From Bacteroidales bacterium (GTDB taxonomy: Bacteria > Bacteroidota > Bacteroidia > Bacteroidales > VadinHA17): a stretch of DNA of 64,000 bases. The notes under the pieces are model-generated. The model did not search any database. It was given only the letters and a program-made list of their open reading frames with translations, and was not told the origin of the DNA. The position numbers and the translations under genes are program-made. Location: positions 62,001 through 126,000 of the forward strand of contig JADJLX010000003.1 in the NCBI GenBank assembly GCA_016709865.1, written 5' to 3'. Positions 54,766-63,464 of the stretch are shown here, one piece after another. Position 1 is the stretch's first letter, and every line of letters begins with the position of its first letter.

Positions 54766-57114
54766 ATGAAAGGCAATACAAACAACAAAAAATATCTCAT
54801 TTGGTTCTGGGCTTTATTCATTTTCCCCTTTGCACTGGTTATTACTTTGTTCATTCTTATATCAAAGGAAAAACTGGGACCAATGCCTACTTTCACCGAC
54901 CTTGAGAATCCTGAATACTACCTTGCTGCAGAGGTTATTTCTGAAGATGGTGTTCTTCTCGGAAAGATCAGCATTGAAAATCTAACCTGGACTGAATACG
55001 ATGAACTCTCTCCATATCTTGTGGAAGCTCTTATTGCAACTGAGGATATCAGATACCGGCGACATTCGGGCATTGATATCCGTGGACTGGGAAGAGCTGC
55101 AATCCTGACAGTTATTCTTAATCAGAATACCGGCGGTGGAAGTACAATAACCCAACAGCTGGCAAAACAGCTTTATCCGAGAGACACGGCAAGAAGCTCC
55201 GCAATTGTAAGAAAAATCAAACTTGGTGTTTCAAAATTCAAGGAGTGGCAGACGGCAGTTAAGCTCGAACGCAGCTATACCAAGGAAGAGATAATTGCAA
55301 TGTATCTGAATAAATTCGACTATAGTTATAATGCAATAGGAATCAGGTCTGCTGCTAAAGTTTATTTCAATACTACCCCCGACTCTCTTAATCTTGAGCA
55401 ATCAGCTGTTCTGATAGGTATGCTTAAAGCGTCAACCCGTTACAATCCCGTGAGGAACCCTGAACGCATGCTTGTAAGGAGGAATGTTGTTCTGTCGCAG
55501 ATGGCCAAGTATGGCTACATTACACCCGCTGTAGCAGATTCTGTTAAGAAAATCCCGATAGAGGTTAAACTAAATATTGAAGATCATAATACAGGGCTTG
55601 CCACATATCTGAGGCAATACCTGACCAATATAATGAGACGGCCTGAACCGGACCGAAAGAAATATGTTCAGCAGGCCTCTTACGACGACGCATTATGGGA
55701 GTGGGAGAACAATCCTCTCTATGGCTGGTGCAACAAGAATAAGAAGCCTGATGGTTCAAATTATGATGTTTATAAGGACGGACTGAAAATTTATACCACA
55801 ATAAATTCCAGGATGCAAAAATATGCAGAGGAAGCATTGGCCGAACATCTCTCAACAGAAGTGCAGCCTGATTTCTATAAAAGGGCTAAAGGCTTCAAAA
55901 ATCCTCCGTATTCTGATGATCTGACGAAAAAGGAAATTGATGAATTATTACTTAAATCTCTTCAACAGAGCGACAGGTATTATATAATGCGTGCGAGAGG
56001 TTATTCTGAAGACAGTATTATGCTTGCCTTCAATACTCCGGTGAAAATGAAAGTATTTTCATGGAAAGGAGACAGGGATACAATTATGACTCCGCTCGAT
56101 TCGATAAGATACTATAAATATTTTGTAAGGTCTGCTTTTATGGTTGAGGATCCGCATACAGGTTATGTACGGGCTTATGTTGGAGGACCGGATTTCAGAT
56201 ATTTCAAATATGATGCAATAACACAACAGAGAAAACAGGTAGGAAGTACAATTAAACCTTTTCTCTATACAATTGCAATGCAGAACGGTTATTCACCCTG
56301 TTATGAGGTTGAAAATATTCCGCGATCGTTTGATGTAGGTGATTCAATTCCATGGACACCAAGATCATCAGGGCCAAAAGCGTATCATGGGAAGATGGTT
56401 ACACTGGCATGGGGACTTGCTCAATCTGAGAACTATATTTCAGCATGGCTTATGCAGCAGTTCAAACCCTCGGCAGTAACAGATCTGATGCGTAAAATGG
56501 GAGTAAGAAGTTTTATAGATCCTGTTCCTTCAATATTCTTAGGTACATCAGATATCAAACTGGAGGAGATGGTCGGTGCATATTGTACATATGCAAACAA
56601 AGGTGTTTATACCAGACCAATGTACGTTACCAGGATAGAGGATAAAAACGGGAACACAATCTCTACTTTCACCCGAAAGATTGAAGAGGTATTAAATGAA
56701 GAGCAATCTTACCTGATGCTTAATCTCCTTCAGGGAGTAGTAAGAAACGGATCGGGGAGAAGAATGAGGGTTGAACCATACAACCTGATGAACCAGATAG
56801 GCGGTAAAACAGGTACAACCCAGAACAACTCAAACGGCTGGTTCATGGGTGTGACACCGAACCTTGTCGGAGGAGTATGGAGCGGCTGGGAGGATCAGTC
56901 AATCCACTTCGAGACTCTTACAGAAGGTCAGGGTGCAAACATGGCTCTGCCCGTTTTTGCTATATTCCTTAAAAAGGTATACGCCGATCCTGAGTTTGGT
57001 ATTATGGAAGCTGACGAATTTGAGCGTCCAGGTAACTTCACAATGGAACTCGATTGCGACAAGGTAAAGAGAAATACTTCGAGAGGGGAGAGTTCCCGGA
57101 GGGTACGGTATTAA
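54766..57114 (+). CDS. Penicillin-binding protein 1A (bifunctional)
   Basis: A 782-residue class A PBP that polymerises and cross-links peptidoglycan. A membrane anchor at residues 10-32 is followed by a GT51 glycosyltransferase domain with ALIATEDIRYRRHSGIDIRG (catalytic Glu in the TED box) and GGGSTITQQLAKQLYP. The transpeptidase domain has SxxK at Ser494 (GSTIKPFLYTIA), SxN as AQSENYIS and KTG as GGKTGTTQNNSNGWFMG. The linker between domains is long, as in Bacteroidota. Divergent from topA and convergent with radA. Confidence 0.94.
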   Translation: MKGNTNNKKYLIWFWALFIFPFALVITLFILISKEKLGPMPTFTDLENPEYYLAAEVISEDGVLLGKISIENLTWTEYDELSPYLVEALIATEDIRYRRHSGIDIRGLGRAAILTVILNQNTGGGSTITQQLAKQLYPRDTARSSAIVRKIKLGVSKFKEWQTAVKLERSYTKEEIIAMYLNKFDYSYNAIGIRSAAKVYFNTTPDSLNLEQSAVLIGMLKASTRYNPVRNPERMLVRRNVVLSQMAKYGYITPAVADSVKKIPIEVKLNIEDHNTGLATYLRQYLTNIMRRPEPDRKKYVQQASYDDALWEWENNPLYGWCNKNKKPDGSNYDVYKDGLKIYTTINSRMQKYAEEALAEHLSTEVQPDFYKRAKGFKNPPYSDDLTKKEIDELLLKSLQQSDRYYIMRARGYSEDSIMLAFNTPVKMKVFSWKGDRDTIMTPLDSIRYYKYFVRSAFMVEDPHTGYVRAYVGGPDFRYFKYDAITQQRKQVGSTIKPFLYTIAMQNGYSPCYEVENIPRSFDVGDSIPWTPRSSGPKAYHGKMVTLAWGLAQSENYISAWLMQQFKPSAVTDLMRKMGVRSFIDPVPSIFLGTSDIKLEEMVGAYCTYANKGVYTRPMYVTRIEDKNGNTISTFTRKIEEVLNEEQSYLMLNLLQGVVRNGSGRRMRVEPYNLMNQIGGKTGTTQNNSNGWFMGVTPNLVGGVWSGWEDQSIHFETLTEGQGANMALPVFAIFLKKVYADPEFGIMEADEFERPGNFTMELDCDKVKRNTSRGESSRRVRY

Positions 57115-57120
57115 AAGGAC

Positions 57121-57198
57121 TCACGACGCACGACTCACGGCTCACGGAAAAACCATTCCCGGAACAATTCTTCCTTGCGTCGTGTGTCGTGTTCCGTA
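57121..57198. repeat. Short inverted repeat between pbp1A and radA
   Basis: CACGACGCA (57122-57130) pairs with TGCGTCGTG (57176-57184), with extra copies of ACGACTCACGG and GTGTCGTGTTCCGT on each side. It lies between two convergent stop codons. There is no T-tract, so terminator function is only possible. Confidence 0.5.
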
Positions 57199-57202
57199 AG
57201 CC

Positions 57203-58564
57203 TTAGCTAAAAAGCGACCTTACCAGATTCTCAATCTTAGCAACCTGAATCACCTCAATATTAAGTCCTTTTATACTAAGGTTTCTGTGGTATTTTGATA
57301 TATATATTTTTGTAAAGCCCATCTTGGAAGCCTCGCGGATACGCTGTTCGATTCTGGATACAGGTCTGATTTCACCCGATAAGCCTGCTTCTCCTGTAAA
57401 GCATATTTCTCTTCCGATAGGAATGTCAAGATTCGATGACAGGACGGAGCTTAGTATTGCAAGATCAATTGCGGGGTCTGTTACTTTGATTCCTCCGGCA
57501 AGATTCAGGAAAACGTCTTTAACCCCAAGTTTGAACCCGGCCCTTTTTTCGAGAACCGCGAGAAGCATGTTTAATCTCCTTATATCAAATCCTGTAGCAC
57601 TTCTTTGGGGTGTTCCGTAAACAGCGCTGCTTACGAGGGCCTGTGTCTCAATCAGAAAGGGGCGGAGCCCGTCAACAGTGGCTGCAATAGAGATTCCGCT
57701 GAGAGCCTCTTCATGCTGATTGATAAACATTTCCGAAGGGTTGTCAACTTCCCGCAGGCCTGTTTCAACCATCTCGAAGATCCCTATTTCAGAAGTTGAA
57801 CCAAACCGGTTTTTCACCGAGCGGAGTATTCTGTAAACGTAGTTGTTATCTCCTTCGAAATAAAGAACAACATCTACAATATGTTCAAGAACTTTTGGTC
57901 CTGCCAGTGTTCCGTCTTTTGTAATGTGTCCGATAAGAAATATTGGTATTCCGGTAATTTTGGAATATTTCAGCAACTGTGCGGCACACTCTCTGACCTG
58001 AGATACAGAACCTGCTGATGATTCCAGCATGCCTGTGCTCATTGTCTGTATGGAATCAATTATGATCAATCCCGGTTTAATATTCTCTGCATGTGTAAGT
58101 ATGCTTTCCAGTTCTGTTTCACTCAGGATATAGCATTGAGGATTTGTATGTTTCATGCGGTGTGCCCGCAGACTGATCTGTTCTTCGCTCTCCTCTCCGG
58201 AGACATAGAGTATGTTTTTTCCTTTCAGAGCCAGGGCAAGCTGAAGGGCAAGAGTTGATTTTCCCACTCCCGGTTCACCGCCCAGAAGAATAAGCGATCC
58301 GCCTACAATTCCTCCTCCAAGTATTCTGTCGAGTTCTGAAATTCCGGTTTTCTGCCTTCCATGTTCGTCAGGCTTAATAGAATCGAGGAGTTCAGGTTTC
58401 CTTTTCTCCTGACTGATTACAAAAGCTGTGTCTTTTGATGAGGCAGGGGCTATTATCTCTTCATGATAAGTATTCCATTCCTTGCACGAAGGGCATCTGC
58501 CGATCCATTTTGCAGATTCAACACCACAGTTCTGACAGACGAAGATTGTTTTGTTTTTTGCCAT
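57203..58564 (-). CDS. radA: DNA repair protein RadA
   Basis: A 453-residue RecA-related helicase for recombination intermediates. The N-terminal zinc finger is CQNCGVESAKWIGRCPSC. The P-loop is LLGGEPGVGKSTLALQ near residue 100. The KNRFG motif is VKNRFGSTSEIG near 255, and the C-terminal Lon-protease-like domain includes DPAIDLAILSSVLSS and GEAGLSGEIRPVSR. The ATG at 58564 (MAKNKTIF) is the expected start; an upstream in-frame ATG at 58582 would add residues encoded by the family B repeat. Confidence 0.94.
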   Translation of the reverse strand: MAKNKTIFVCQNCGVESAKWIGRCPSCKEWNTYHEEIIAPASSKDTAFVISQEKRKPELLDSIKPDEHGRQKTGISELDRILGGGIVGGSLILLGGEPGVGKSTLALQLALALKGKNILYVSGEESEEQISLRAHRMKHTNPQCYILSETELESILTHAENIKPGLIIIDSIQTMSTGMLESSAGSVSQVRECAAQLLKYSKITGIPIFLIGHITKDGTLAGPKVLEHIVDVVLYFEGDNNYVYRILRSVKNRFGSTSEIGIFEMVETGLREVDNPSEMFINQHEEALSGISIAATVDGLRPFLIETQALVSSAVYGTPQRSATGFDIRRLNMLLAVLEKRAGFKLGVKDVFLNLAGGIKVTDPAIDLAILSSVLSSNLDIPIGREICFTGEAGLSGEIRPVSRIEQRIREASKMGFTKIYISKYHRNLSIKGLNIEVIQVAKIENLVRSLFS

Positions 58565-58573
58565 AGTCTTTTT

Positions 58574-58801
58574 GCCCCCCACATTTTTCGCCCCCCAACC
58601 CCCCTGAAGGGGGGCTAATTAGGGTTTTGGTTGTTATATTTATTAATATATATCATTAATAATCAGTAAAATACAATACCAACCACTATTATGAATTTAA
58701 TAAGGTTAAATATATGAAATATTCTCTAAAGACTACGATTTAACCCCCCTTCAGGGGGGCAGGGGGGCAAAAAATGAGAGAACAACAAGGGGCAGGGGGG
58801 C
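58574..58801. repeat. G/C-run inverted repeat, family B copy 5
   Basis: gcccccc at 58574 and gccccccaacccccctgaag from 58590 are mirrored by ccccccttcaggggggcagg and ggggcaggggggc at 58742-58801, with an A/T-rich centre of about 120 bases. It has an extra outer half-unit on each side, as if one element were nested in another. It lies between the radA start and the 3' end of the flippase-like gene. No gene is seen in 58583-58834. Confidence 0.78.
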
Positions 58802-58834
58802 AAAAATAAGGCAAAAGGGACTTAGTTTAACAGT

Positions 58835-59848
58835 TCAGACGACTTCTTCCTTTTTATCTTTTTTAAATATCATAAAGAATGATATTGCTCCCACAATAAC
58901 AACAAAGATCAGCTGAGATTCATGTGTGAGAAGGGCATAAACGAGTCCGTCTTCGAGAGGTATTCCTTCAACAATAAGCAGTCCTCTGGAGATAATATAA
59001 TGAAATGCTCCGAGGCCGCTCTGCACTGGAGCAGACATTGCCAGTCCCCCGATTACAAGCAGGAAGATACTGTCTCCAAAGGTAAGGTGCGATGTAACTT
59101 CCAGCGAAAAAACAACAACCCAGGTCATAAGGGCATAGTTGACCCAGATAAAGACAGAATGAAAGATAAACTCCCATTTTCTTTTCAGGTTTGTTATTGT
59201 TTTAAGTCCGTTTACTATTCCTCTGGCAATATCGAACATCTTTGCAAAGAACCTTATTTTACTCAGGCTGTGTCTGTAACCGATCATGAATCCAAAAGAA
59301 ACTGCTCCTATTGTAAAAAGTGCAGCCCACAATATCCACGTTGATCCAAATACTGCAGTTACATTTTGTTCTATTGGAATCAGAATGCTTTCTTTCATAA
59401 ACAAACCAATCTGGTCGCCGCTCGTAATAAGCAGAACAATCATTATCGTCAGGAGAGAGATAAAGTCGACAGTTCTTTCAATAACAACAGTACCTATTAG
59501 CTGATCTACAGGGATTTTTTCTTTTTTGCCAAGAGCCACACACCTTGTTATTTCTCCTACCCTTGGAAGTGCTATGTTTGCAAGGTACCCGGTCATCAGG
59601 GCATAAAAGGAATTCATGAAGGAGGGATGGTATCCGAGGGGATTAATAAGAAGAACCCATCTTCTGGCCCTGCTCAGGAAAGCAACAAAACCAAAGAAAA
59701 CGGATAAAAATAACCAGGAATAGTCGGCTTTTCTGAGTTCTGCAGAAAGCTTGTTAAAATCCACAGACCTGAATGCGAGCCACATCAGTGCCAATCCGAC
59801 AACGAAGAAAGCAAGAAACTTTAACGATTGAAGGATACCTTTTTTCAA
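58835..59848 (-). CDS. Lysylphosphatidylglycerol synthase TM-region/flippase-like protein
   Basis: A 337-residue polytopic protein of the UPF0104/LPG-synthase membrane-domain family with about eight helices. Typical landmarks are FLSRARRWVLLINPLGY near residue 60, FYALMTGYLANIALPRVGEITRCVAL near 85, ERTVDFISLLTIM near 125 and SAPVQSGLGAFHYIISRGL near 275. There is no synthase catalytic domain. Members are thought to move lipids or lipid-linked compounds. It starts 2 bases after panD ends, in an operon with panC and panD. Confidence 0.85.
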   Translation of the reverse strand: MKKGILQSLKFLAFFVVGLALMWLAFRSVDFNKLSAELRKADYSWLFLSVFFGFVAFLSRARRWVLLINPLGYHPSFMNSFYALMTGYLANIALPRVGEITRCVALGKKEKIPVDQLIGTVVIERTVDFISLLTIMIVLLITSGDQIGLFMKESILIPIEQNVTAVFGSTWILWAALFTIGAVSFGFMIGYRHSLSKIRFFAKMFDIARGIVNGLKTITNLKRKWEFIFHSVFIWVNYALMTWVVVFSLEVTSHLTFGDSIFLLVIGGLAMSAPVQSGLGAFHYIISRGLLIVEGIPLEDGLVYALLTHESQLIFVVIVGAISFFMIFKKDKKEEVV

Positions 59849-59850
59849 AG

Positions 59851-60201
59851 TCAGATCAGTTTATTTGTATTTGTATCGGGGAAAATAATTGTTGGCCTGA
59901 ATGATTTGGCTTCCTGAAAATCCATTGTGGCAAAAGACATTATTATAATTACATCTCCGGGAAGTACTTTTCTTGCAGCAGCACCATTAAGGCAGATATC
60001 GCCAGAGCCTCTTTCCCCTTTGATTACGTACGTCTCAAACCTTTCACCGTTGTTCAGATCCATAACCTGCACTTTTTCGTTTTCTATCAGATTTGCAGCA
60101 TCAATAAGATCCTCATCAATTGTGATACTTCCTATATAATTCAGGTTAGCACCGGTAATTGTAACCTTGTGAATTTTTGATTTTAATACTTCAATTAACA
60201 T
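59851..60201 (-). CDS. panD: Aspartate 1-decarboxylase proenzyme
   Basis: A 116-residue pyruvoyl enzyme making beta-alanine for pantothenate. The self-cleavage site is YIGSITID, with Ser25 becoming the pyruvoyl group. Other conserved parts are [16 protein letters not shown] at the N-terminus, [18 protein letters not shown] and [19 protein letters not shown] (landmarks RFETYVI and [11 protein letters not shown]). It follows panC by 54 bases on the same strand. Confidence 0.95.
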   Translation of the reverse strand: MLIEVLKSKIHKVTITGANLNYIGSITIDEDLIDAANLIENEKVQVMDLNNGERFETYVIKGERGSGDICLNGAAARKVLPGDVIIIMSFATMDFQEAKSFRPTIIFPDTNTNKLI

Positions 60202-60255
60202 AATGCAAAGTCTTCATAATACAAATCAGAATGCAAAGGTAATTAACCTTTTGGT

Positions 60256-61113
60256 TCAGACCAACCCAAATTCGATATTATCTATAAGCCTTATCTTTCC
60301 TGCTCTCACAGCTATACAACCGAAGTATCTTTTGTCTTTTTGCATCTCACTTTTAAAATTCACCGGCGACAACTCTGTATCGTCCGCAATATCAAAGTAT
60401 TCGACCTCAAAGTCCGGGACACTATTTATCATTTTTTTAACAAATGTTTTTATTTCAGGGATATCATGATAGCCGATCATTTCTGAAGCGGCTGAAATAG
60501 TTCTGTATATTATAGGTGCGTTTTTTCTGATTGCAGGTTCCAGGAGCATGTTCCGGCTGCTCATTGCAAGTCCGTCGTCTTCTCTCACTATCGGGTGACC
60601 AATTATTTTTACTTTGTCGCCAGTCTGTCTTACCAGTTCTTTTATAACTGCCAGCTGCTGGAAATCTTTTTGTCCGAAAACAGCGATGTCGGGACTGACT
60701 ATTTCAAATAATCTGCTCACTACCTGACCTACTCCGTTGAAATGGCCGGGCCTGTGCTTTGCCTCCATAACCTTGTCGAGGTTGCCAAAATTGAAGATTC
60801 TTTTATCCTCTTCAGGATAAATTTCATCGACAGTCGGAGTGAAGACTATATCGTTCTCACGAAGGATCTTATCAAGAAGCCGGAGATCCTTATCAACATC
60901 ACGGGGATAGTTCTTCAGGTCGTTTTTATCGTTAAACTGGGTCGGATTTACAAAGATACTTACAACTACAAGCGGGCATTTTCCTGCTGCTGATCTTACC
61001 AGAGAGAGATGACCATCATGAAGAGCCCCCATTGTAGGAACAAATCCAAGAGGAGTAAGTCCTGATCCTTTAATCTGCTTTCTGATTCCGGAAACGGTAC
61101 TGATTACTTTCAT
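60256..61113 (-). CDS. panC: Pantothenate synthetase
   Basis: A 285-residue ATP-dependent ligase joining pantoate and beta-alanine. The HIGH-like motif is FVPTMGALHDGHLSLVR near residue 25. SIFVNPTQFNDKNDL is near 55, FGQKDFQQLAVIKELV near 150, and DGLAMSSRNMLL near 185 serves as the KMSKS-like loop. Transcribed with panD and the flippase-like gene; divergent from the glycogen-synthase-like gene. Confidence 0.95.
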   Translation of the reverse strand: MKVISTVSGIRKQIKGSGLTPLGFVPTMGALHDGHLSLVRSAAGKCPLVVVSIFVNPTQFNDKNDLKNYPRDVDKDLRLLDKILRENDIVFTPTVDEIYPEEDKRIFNFGNLDKVMEAKHRPGHFNGVGQVVSRLFEIVSPDIAVFGQKDFQQLAVIKELVRQTGDKVKIIGHPIVREDDGLAMSSRNMLLEPAIRKNAPIIYRTISAASEMIGYHDIPEIKTFVKKMINSVPDFEVEYFDIADDTELSPVNFKSEMQKDKRYFGCIAVRAGKIRLIDNIEFGLV

Positions 61114-61219
61114 TCGTTTAAAATATAATACAAACGTAAATTTAATAATTTCAATACAGAAATAGATTCTTTAAAAACACTACGGCTTCACTATATATTA
61201 TTATGTAAATTTTTATTAT

Positions 61220-61227
61220 TATCTTTG
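61220..61227 (+). promoter_or_regulatory. -7 promoter element for the glgA-like gene (TATCTTTG)
   Basis: TATCTTTG is identical to the -7 box of the methionine operon promoter at 9133 and lies 39 bases before the ATG. No TTTG is seen 19 bases upstream. Confidence 0.5.
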
Positions 61228-61266
61228 CACCTTATATCGAAATGGTATATCCAGCGGGAAAAATAA

Positions 61267-62070
61267 ATGGAAAGCAGGAAGGTTTTATTCATTTCACAAG
61301 AGATCACTCCATACCTGGGTGAGACAAAACTGTCGAAGATCGGAAGATATCTGCCGCAGGGAATTCAGGAAAGGGGCAAGGAGATCAGGACTTTTATGCC
61401 AAGGTATGGCTGTATAAATGAGCGACGCAATCAGCTTCATGAGGTTATCAGGTTATCTGGAATGAACCTCATTATTGATGATACAGACCACCCCCTCATA
61501 ATTAAAGTTGCTTCAATTCAATCGGCCCGCATGCAGGTCTATTTTATTGATAATGATGATTATTTTCAGAGAAAACATATTATAAGTGACGCTTCAGGTA
61601 AAGAATTTGAAGATAATGATGAGCGGGCTCTTTTCTTTGCCCGCGGTGTTATTGAAACAGTAAAGAAATTGCGTTGGGCACCGGATATTGTGCATTGCCA
61701 TGGATGGATGTCTGCACTGGTTCCGGTTTATCTGAGAAGCATTTACAATGATGACCCCCTGTTCCACAACTACAAAATTATCTATTCCGTTTACAATAAT
61801 GATTTTAAAAATCCGTTTAGATCAACATTCGCTGACAAACTGAGATTTGACGGAATAGACGGGGAAAGTCTTAAAATGGTTAAGAAACCCGATTTTGTTA
61901 GTGTTTCTAAACTGGCTATCAAATACTCTGACGGAATCATTATCGGAAGCGAAGATATAAATGAAGAGCTGAAAAAGTATTTAACTACTATTAATAAACC
62001 GGTTCTTGAATTTAAGGATGAGACTGAATACATTGATGCCTATAATGATTTTTATGACAAGATTTTATAA
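61267..62070 (+). CDS. Glycogen/starch synthase-like protein, N-terminal domain only
   Basis: A 267-residue protein matching the N-terminal (GT5) half of glycogen synthase: KVLFISQEITPYLGETKLSKIGRYLPQGIQERGKEIRTFMPRYG at the start (landmarks EITPYLGETKLSKI and RTFMPRYG), and WAPDIVHCHGWMSALVPVYLR near residue 145. The C-terminal nucleotide-binding half is absent, so it cannot be a complete GT-B enzyme. The same short form is widespread in Bacteroidota next to panC, so this is a family trait, not a truncation. Function unproven. Confidence 0.8.
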   Translation: MESRKVLFISQEITPYLGETKLSKIGRYLPQGIQERGKEIRTFMPRYGCINERRNQLHEVIRLSGMNLIIDDTDHPLIIKVASIQSARMQVYFIDNDDYFQRKHIISDASGKEFEDNDERALFFARGVIETVKKLRWAPDIVHCHGWMSALVPVYLRSIYNDDPLFHNYKIIYSVYNNDFKNPFRSTFADKLRFDGIDGESLKMVKKPDFVSVSKLAIKYSDGIIIGSEDINEELKKYLTTINKPVLEFKDETEYIDAYNDFYDKIL

Positions 62071-63409
62071 TATATTCCAAAATATCAGCAGAATCGATTC
62101 TGTAATTCCCCGTTTTTACAAATTTCTCAGTCTGACAATCTTTGCAGCATTATTCATTGTATCATGTGAGGAGAAACCGACTACTATTGGTTCCGGACTG
62201 CTTCCCGGCAGCGATTTTGTTCTTACCAGATCGATCGACACTCTGAGTGCACGATCATTTACAATGTATGATGATTCAATTCGTTCGGATAATCCGTCTG
62301 TATCTTACATCGGTCAGATTTATGATCCGTACTTCGGAACCACAACTTCAGGATTTGTAACACAGATAAGGCTTAAACCAGAGTGGGATGACCTCTCTTT
62401 TACAATAGATTCCGTAAAACTGGTTCTTCATATTCTCGATGTAAAAGGCGGATCTGTAGAAGATGTTCTTCATACCCTGAAAATCTCTGAGATTTCGGAG
62501 CAGATCTATACTGACAAAGAATACTATTCAAACAGGGAAGTTCCTCTTACAGGTTATACTGTGGATAATATTCTTCTTCCGGCTCTGCAGCCTGATACAA
62601 TAAATGAACTGGAGATTAATTTGCCGGTCGCTTTCGGAGAATATCTTACAAGGGATACTACGAAACTTTTTCACAATAATGTCAGGCCTGATTTCAGAGC
62701 CTTCTTTAAAGGCTTATACTTCGAGCTGATTCCTGCTTCAGATCCGCTTCTTCTTACATTGAGCCTGACATACGAAAACCAGGGATATTATAATAACTAT
62801 ATAGTTCTTTTCATGCACGACAATGCAGGTGTTACAAAAGAATACTATTTCATTATGGATGCGAAGAATACAAACGCTTCATTTAACAAGTTCTCACATG
62901 ATTTTACTACCGCACAGCCGGGTAAAAAGATCATGCATATAAATGATGGTTATCTGGACACACTTTCTTACCTGCAGCATCTTAATGGTGTTTATACAAG
63001 AATAACTCTGCCTGGACTGGAATCATTAAAAAACAATCCTGCTTTTGATAATATCGGAGTAAACAAGGCGAGGATTATTGTTCCGGTACATTTCGACGGA
63101 GATCTTTACAGTGCCTCCACTGCACCTAAACAATTGTATCTTAGATACAGAACCACAAGCGGGACTAAATACCTTGTTTCTGATTACAATTCATCATATT
63201 CGGGTTTCTTTGACGGAAAGATTGACACGACAGCCGGAAAGTATACTTTTAACATACCTGGTTTTGTGCAAAAGTACCTTGAAGATAATACAGGCGAAAT
63301 AAAGCCTGAACTCGAAGTATTCCAATCTGGCGGAACGAAAAACGTTATTCTTAAGGCTAATAATAGCAAGTCTCCTGTTAAATTCGAACTAACCTATACT
63401 AAGTTCTAG
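62054..63409 (+). CDS. DUF4270 family lipoprotein
   Basis: A 451-residue protein. The ATG at 62054 overlaps the end of the glgA-like gene by 17 bases and gives a signal segment ending FAALFIVSCEEKPTT, with the lipid-carrying Cys near residue 38. This signal has an unusually long N-terminal stretch before the hydrophobic core. The body has IGSGLLPGSDF, YIGQIYDPYFGTTTSGFVTQIRL and EWDDLSFTIDSVKLVL, the typical DUF4270 pattern. Function unknown. It lies between the glgA-like gene and glmS, a conserved Bacteroidota order. Confidence 0.8.
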   Translation: MTRFYNIFQNISRIDSVIPRFYKFLSLTIFAALFIVSCEEKPTTIGSGLLPGSDFVLTRSIDTLSARSFTMYDDSIRSDNPSVSYIGQIYDPYFGTTTSGFVTQIRLKPEWDDLSFTIDSVKLVLHILDVKGGSVEDVLHTLKISEISEQIYTDKEYYSNREVPLTGYTVDNILLPALQPDTINELEINLPVAFGEYLTRDTTKLFHNNVRPDFRAFFKGLYFELIPASDPLLLTLSLTYENQGYYNNYIVLFMHDNAGVTKEYYFIMDAKNTNASFNKFSHDFTTAQPGKKIMHINDGYLDTLSYLQHLNGVYTRITLPGLESLKNNPAFDNIGVNKARIIVPVHFDGDLYSASTAPKQLYLRYRTTSGTKYLVSDYNSSYSGFFDGKIDTTAGKYTFNIPGFVQKYLEDNTGEIKPELEVFQSGGTKNVILKANNSKSPVKFELTYTKF

Positions 63410-63429
63410 ATTTTGTGAACCAAAATCAT

Positions 63430-63437
63430 TACCTTCG
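63430..63437 (+). promoter_or_regulatory. Possible -7 element for glmS (TACCTTCG)
   Basis: The same octamer TACCTTCG precedes rnr at 2863. It lies 27 bases before the glmS ATG. TTTG at 63412-63415 gives only a 14-base spacer. Confidence 0.4.
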
Positions 63438-63464
63438 CACCTGATGATTTAATAACGGTTCATT

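Noticed and set aside
57203..58582. Upstream radA start at 58582
   Set aside because: The added residues MGGKKT come from the edge of a family B repeat. The conserved N-terminus begins at MAKNKTIF (58564).
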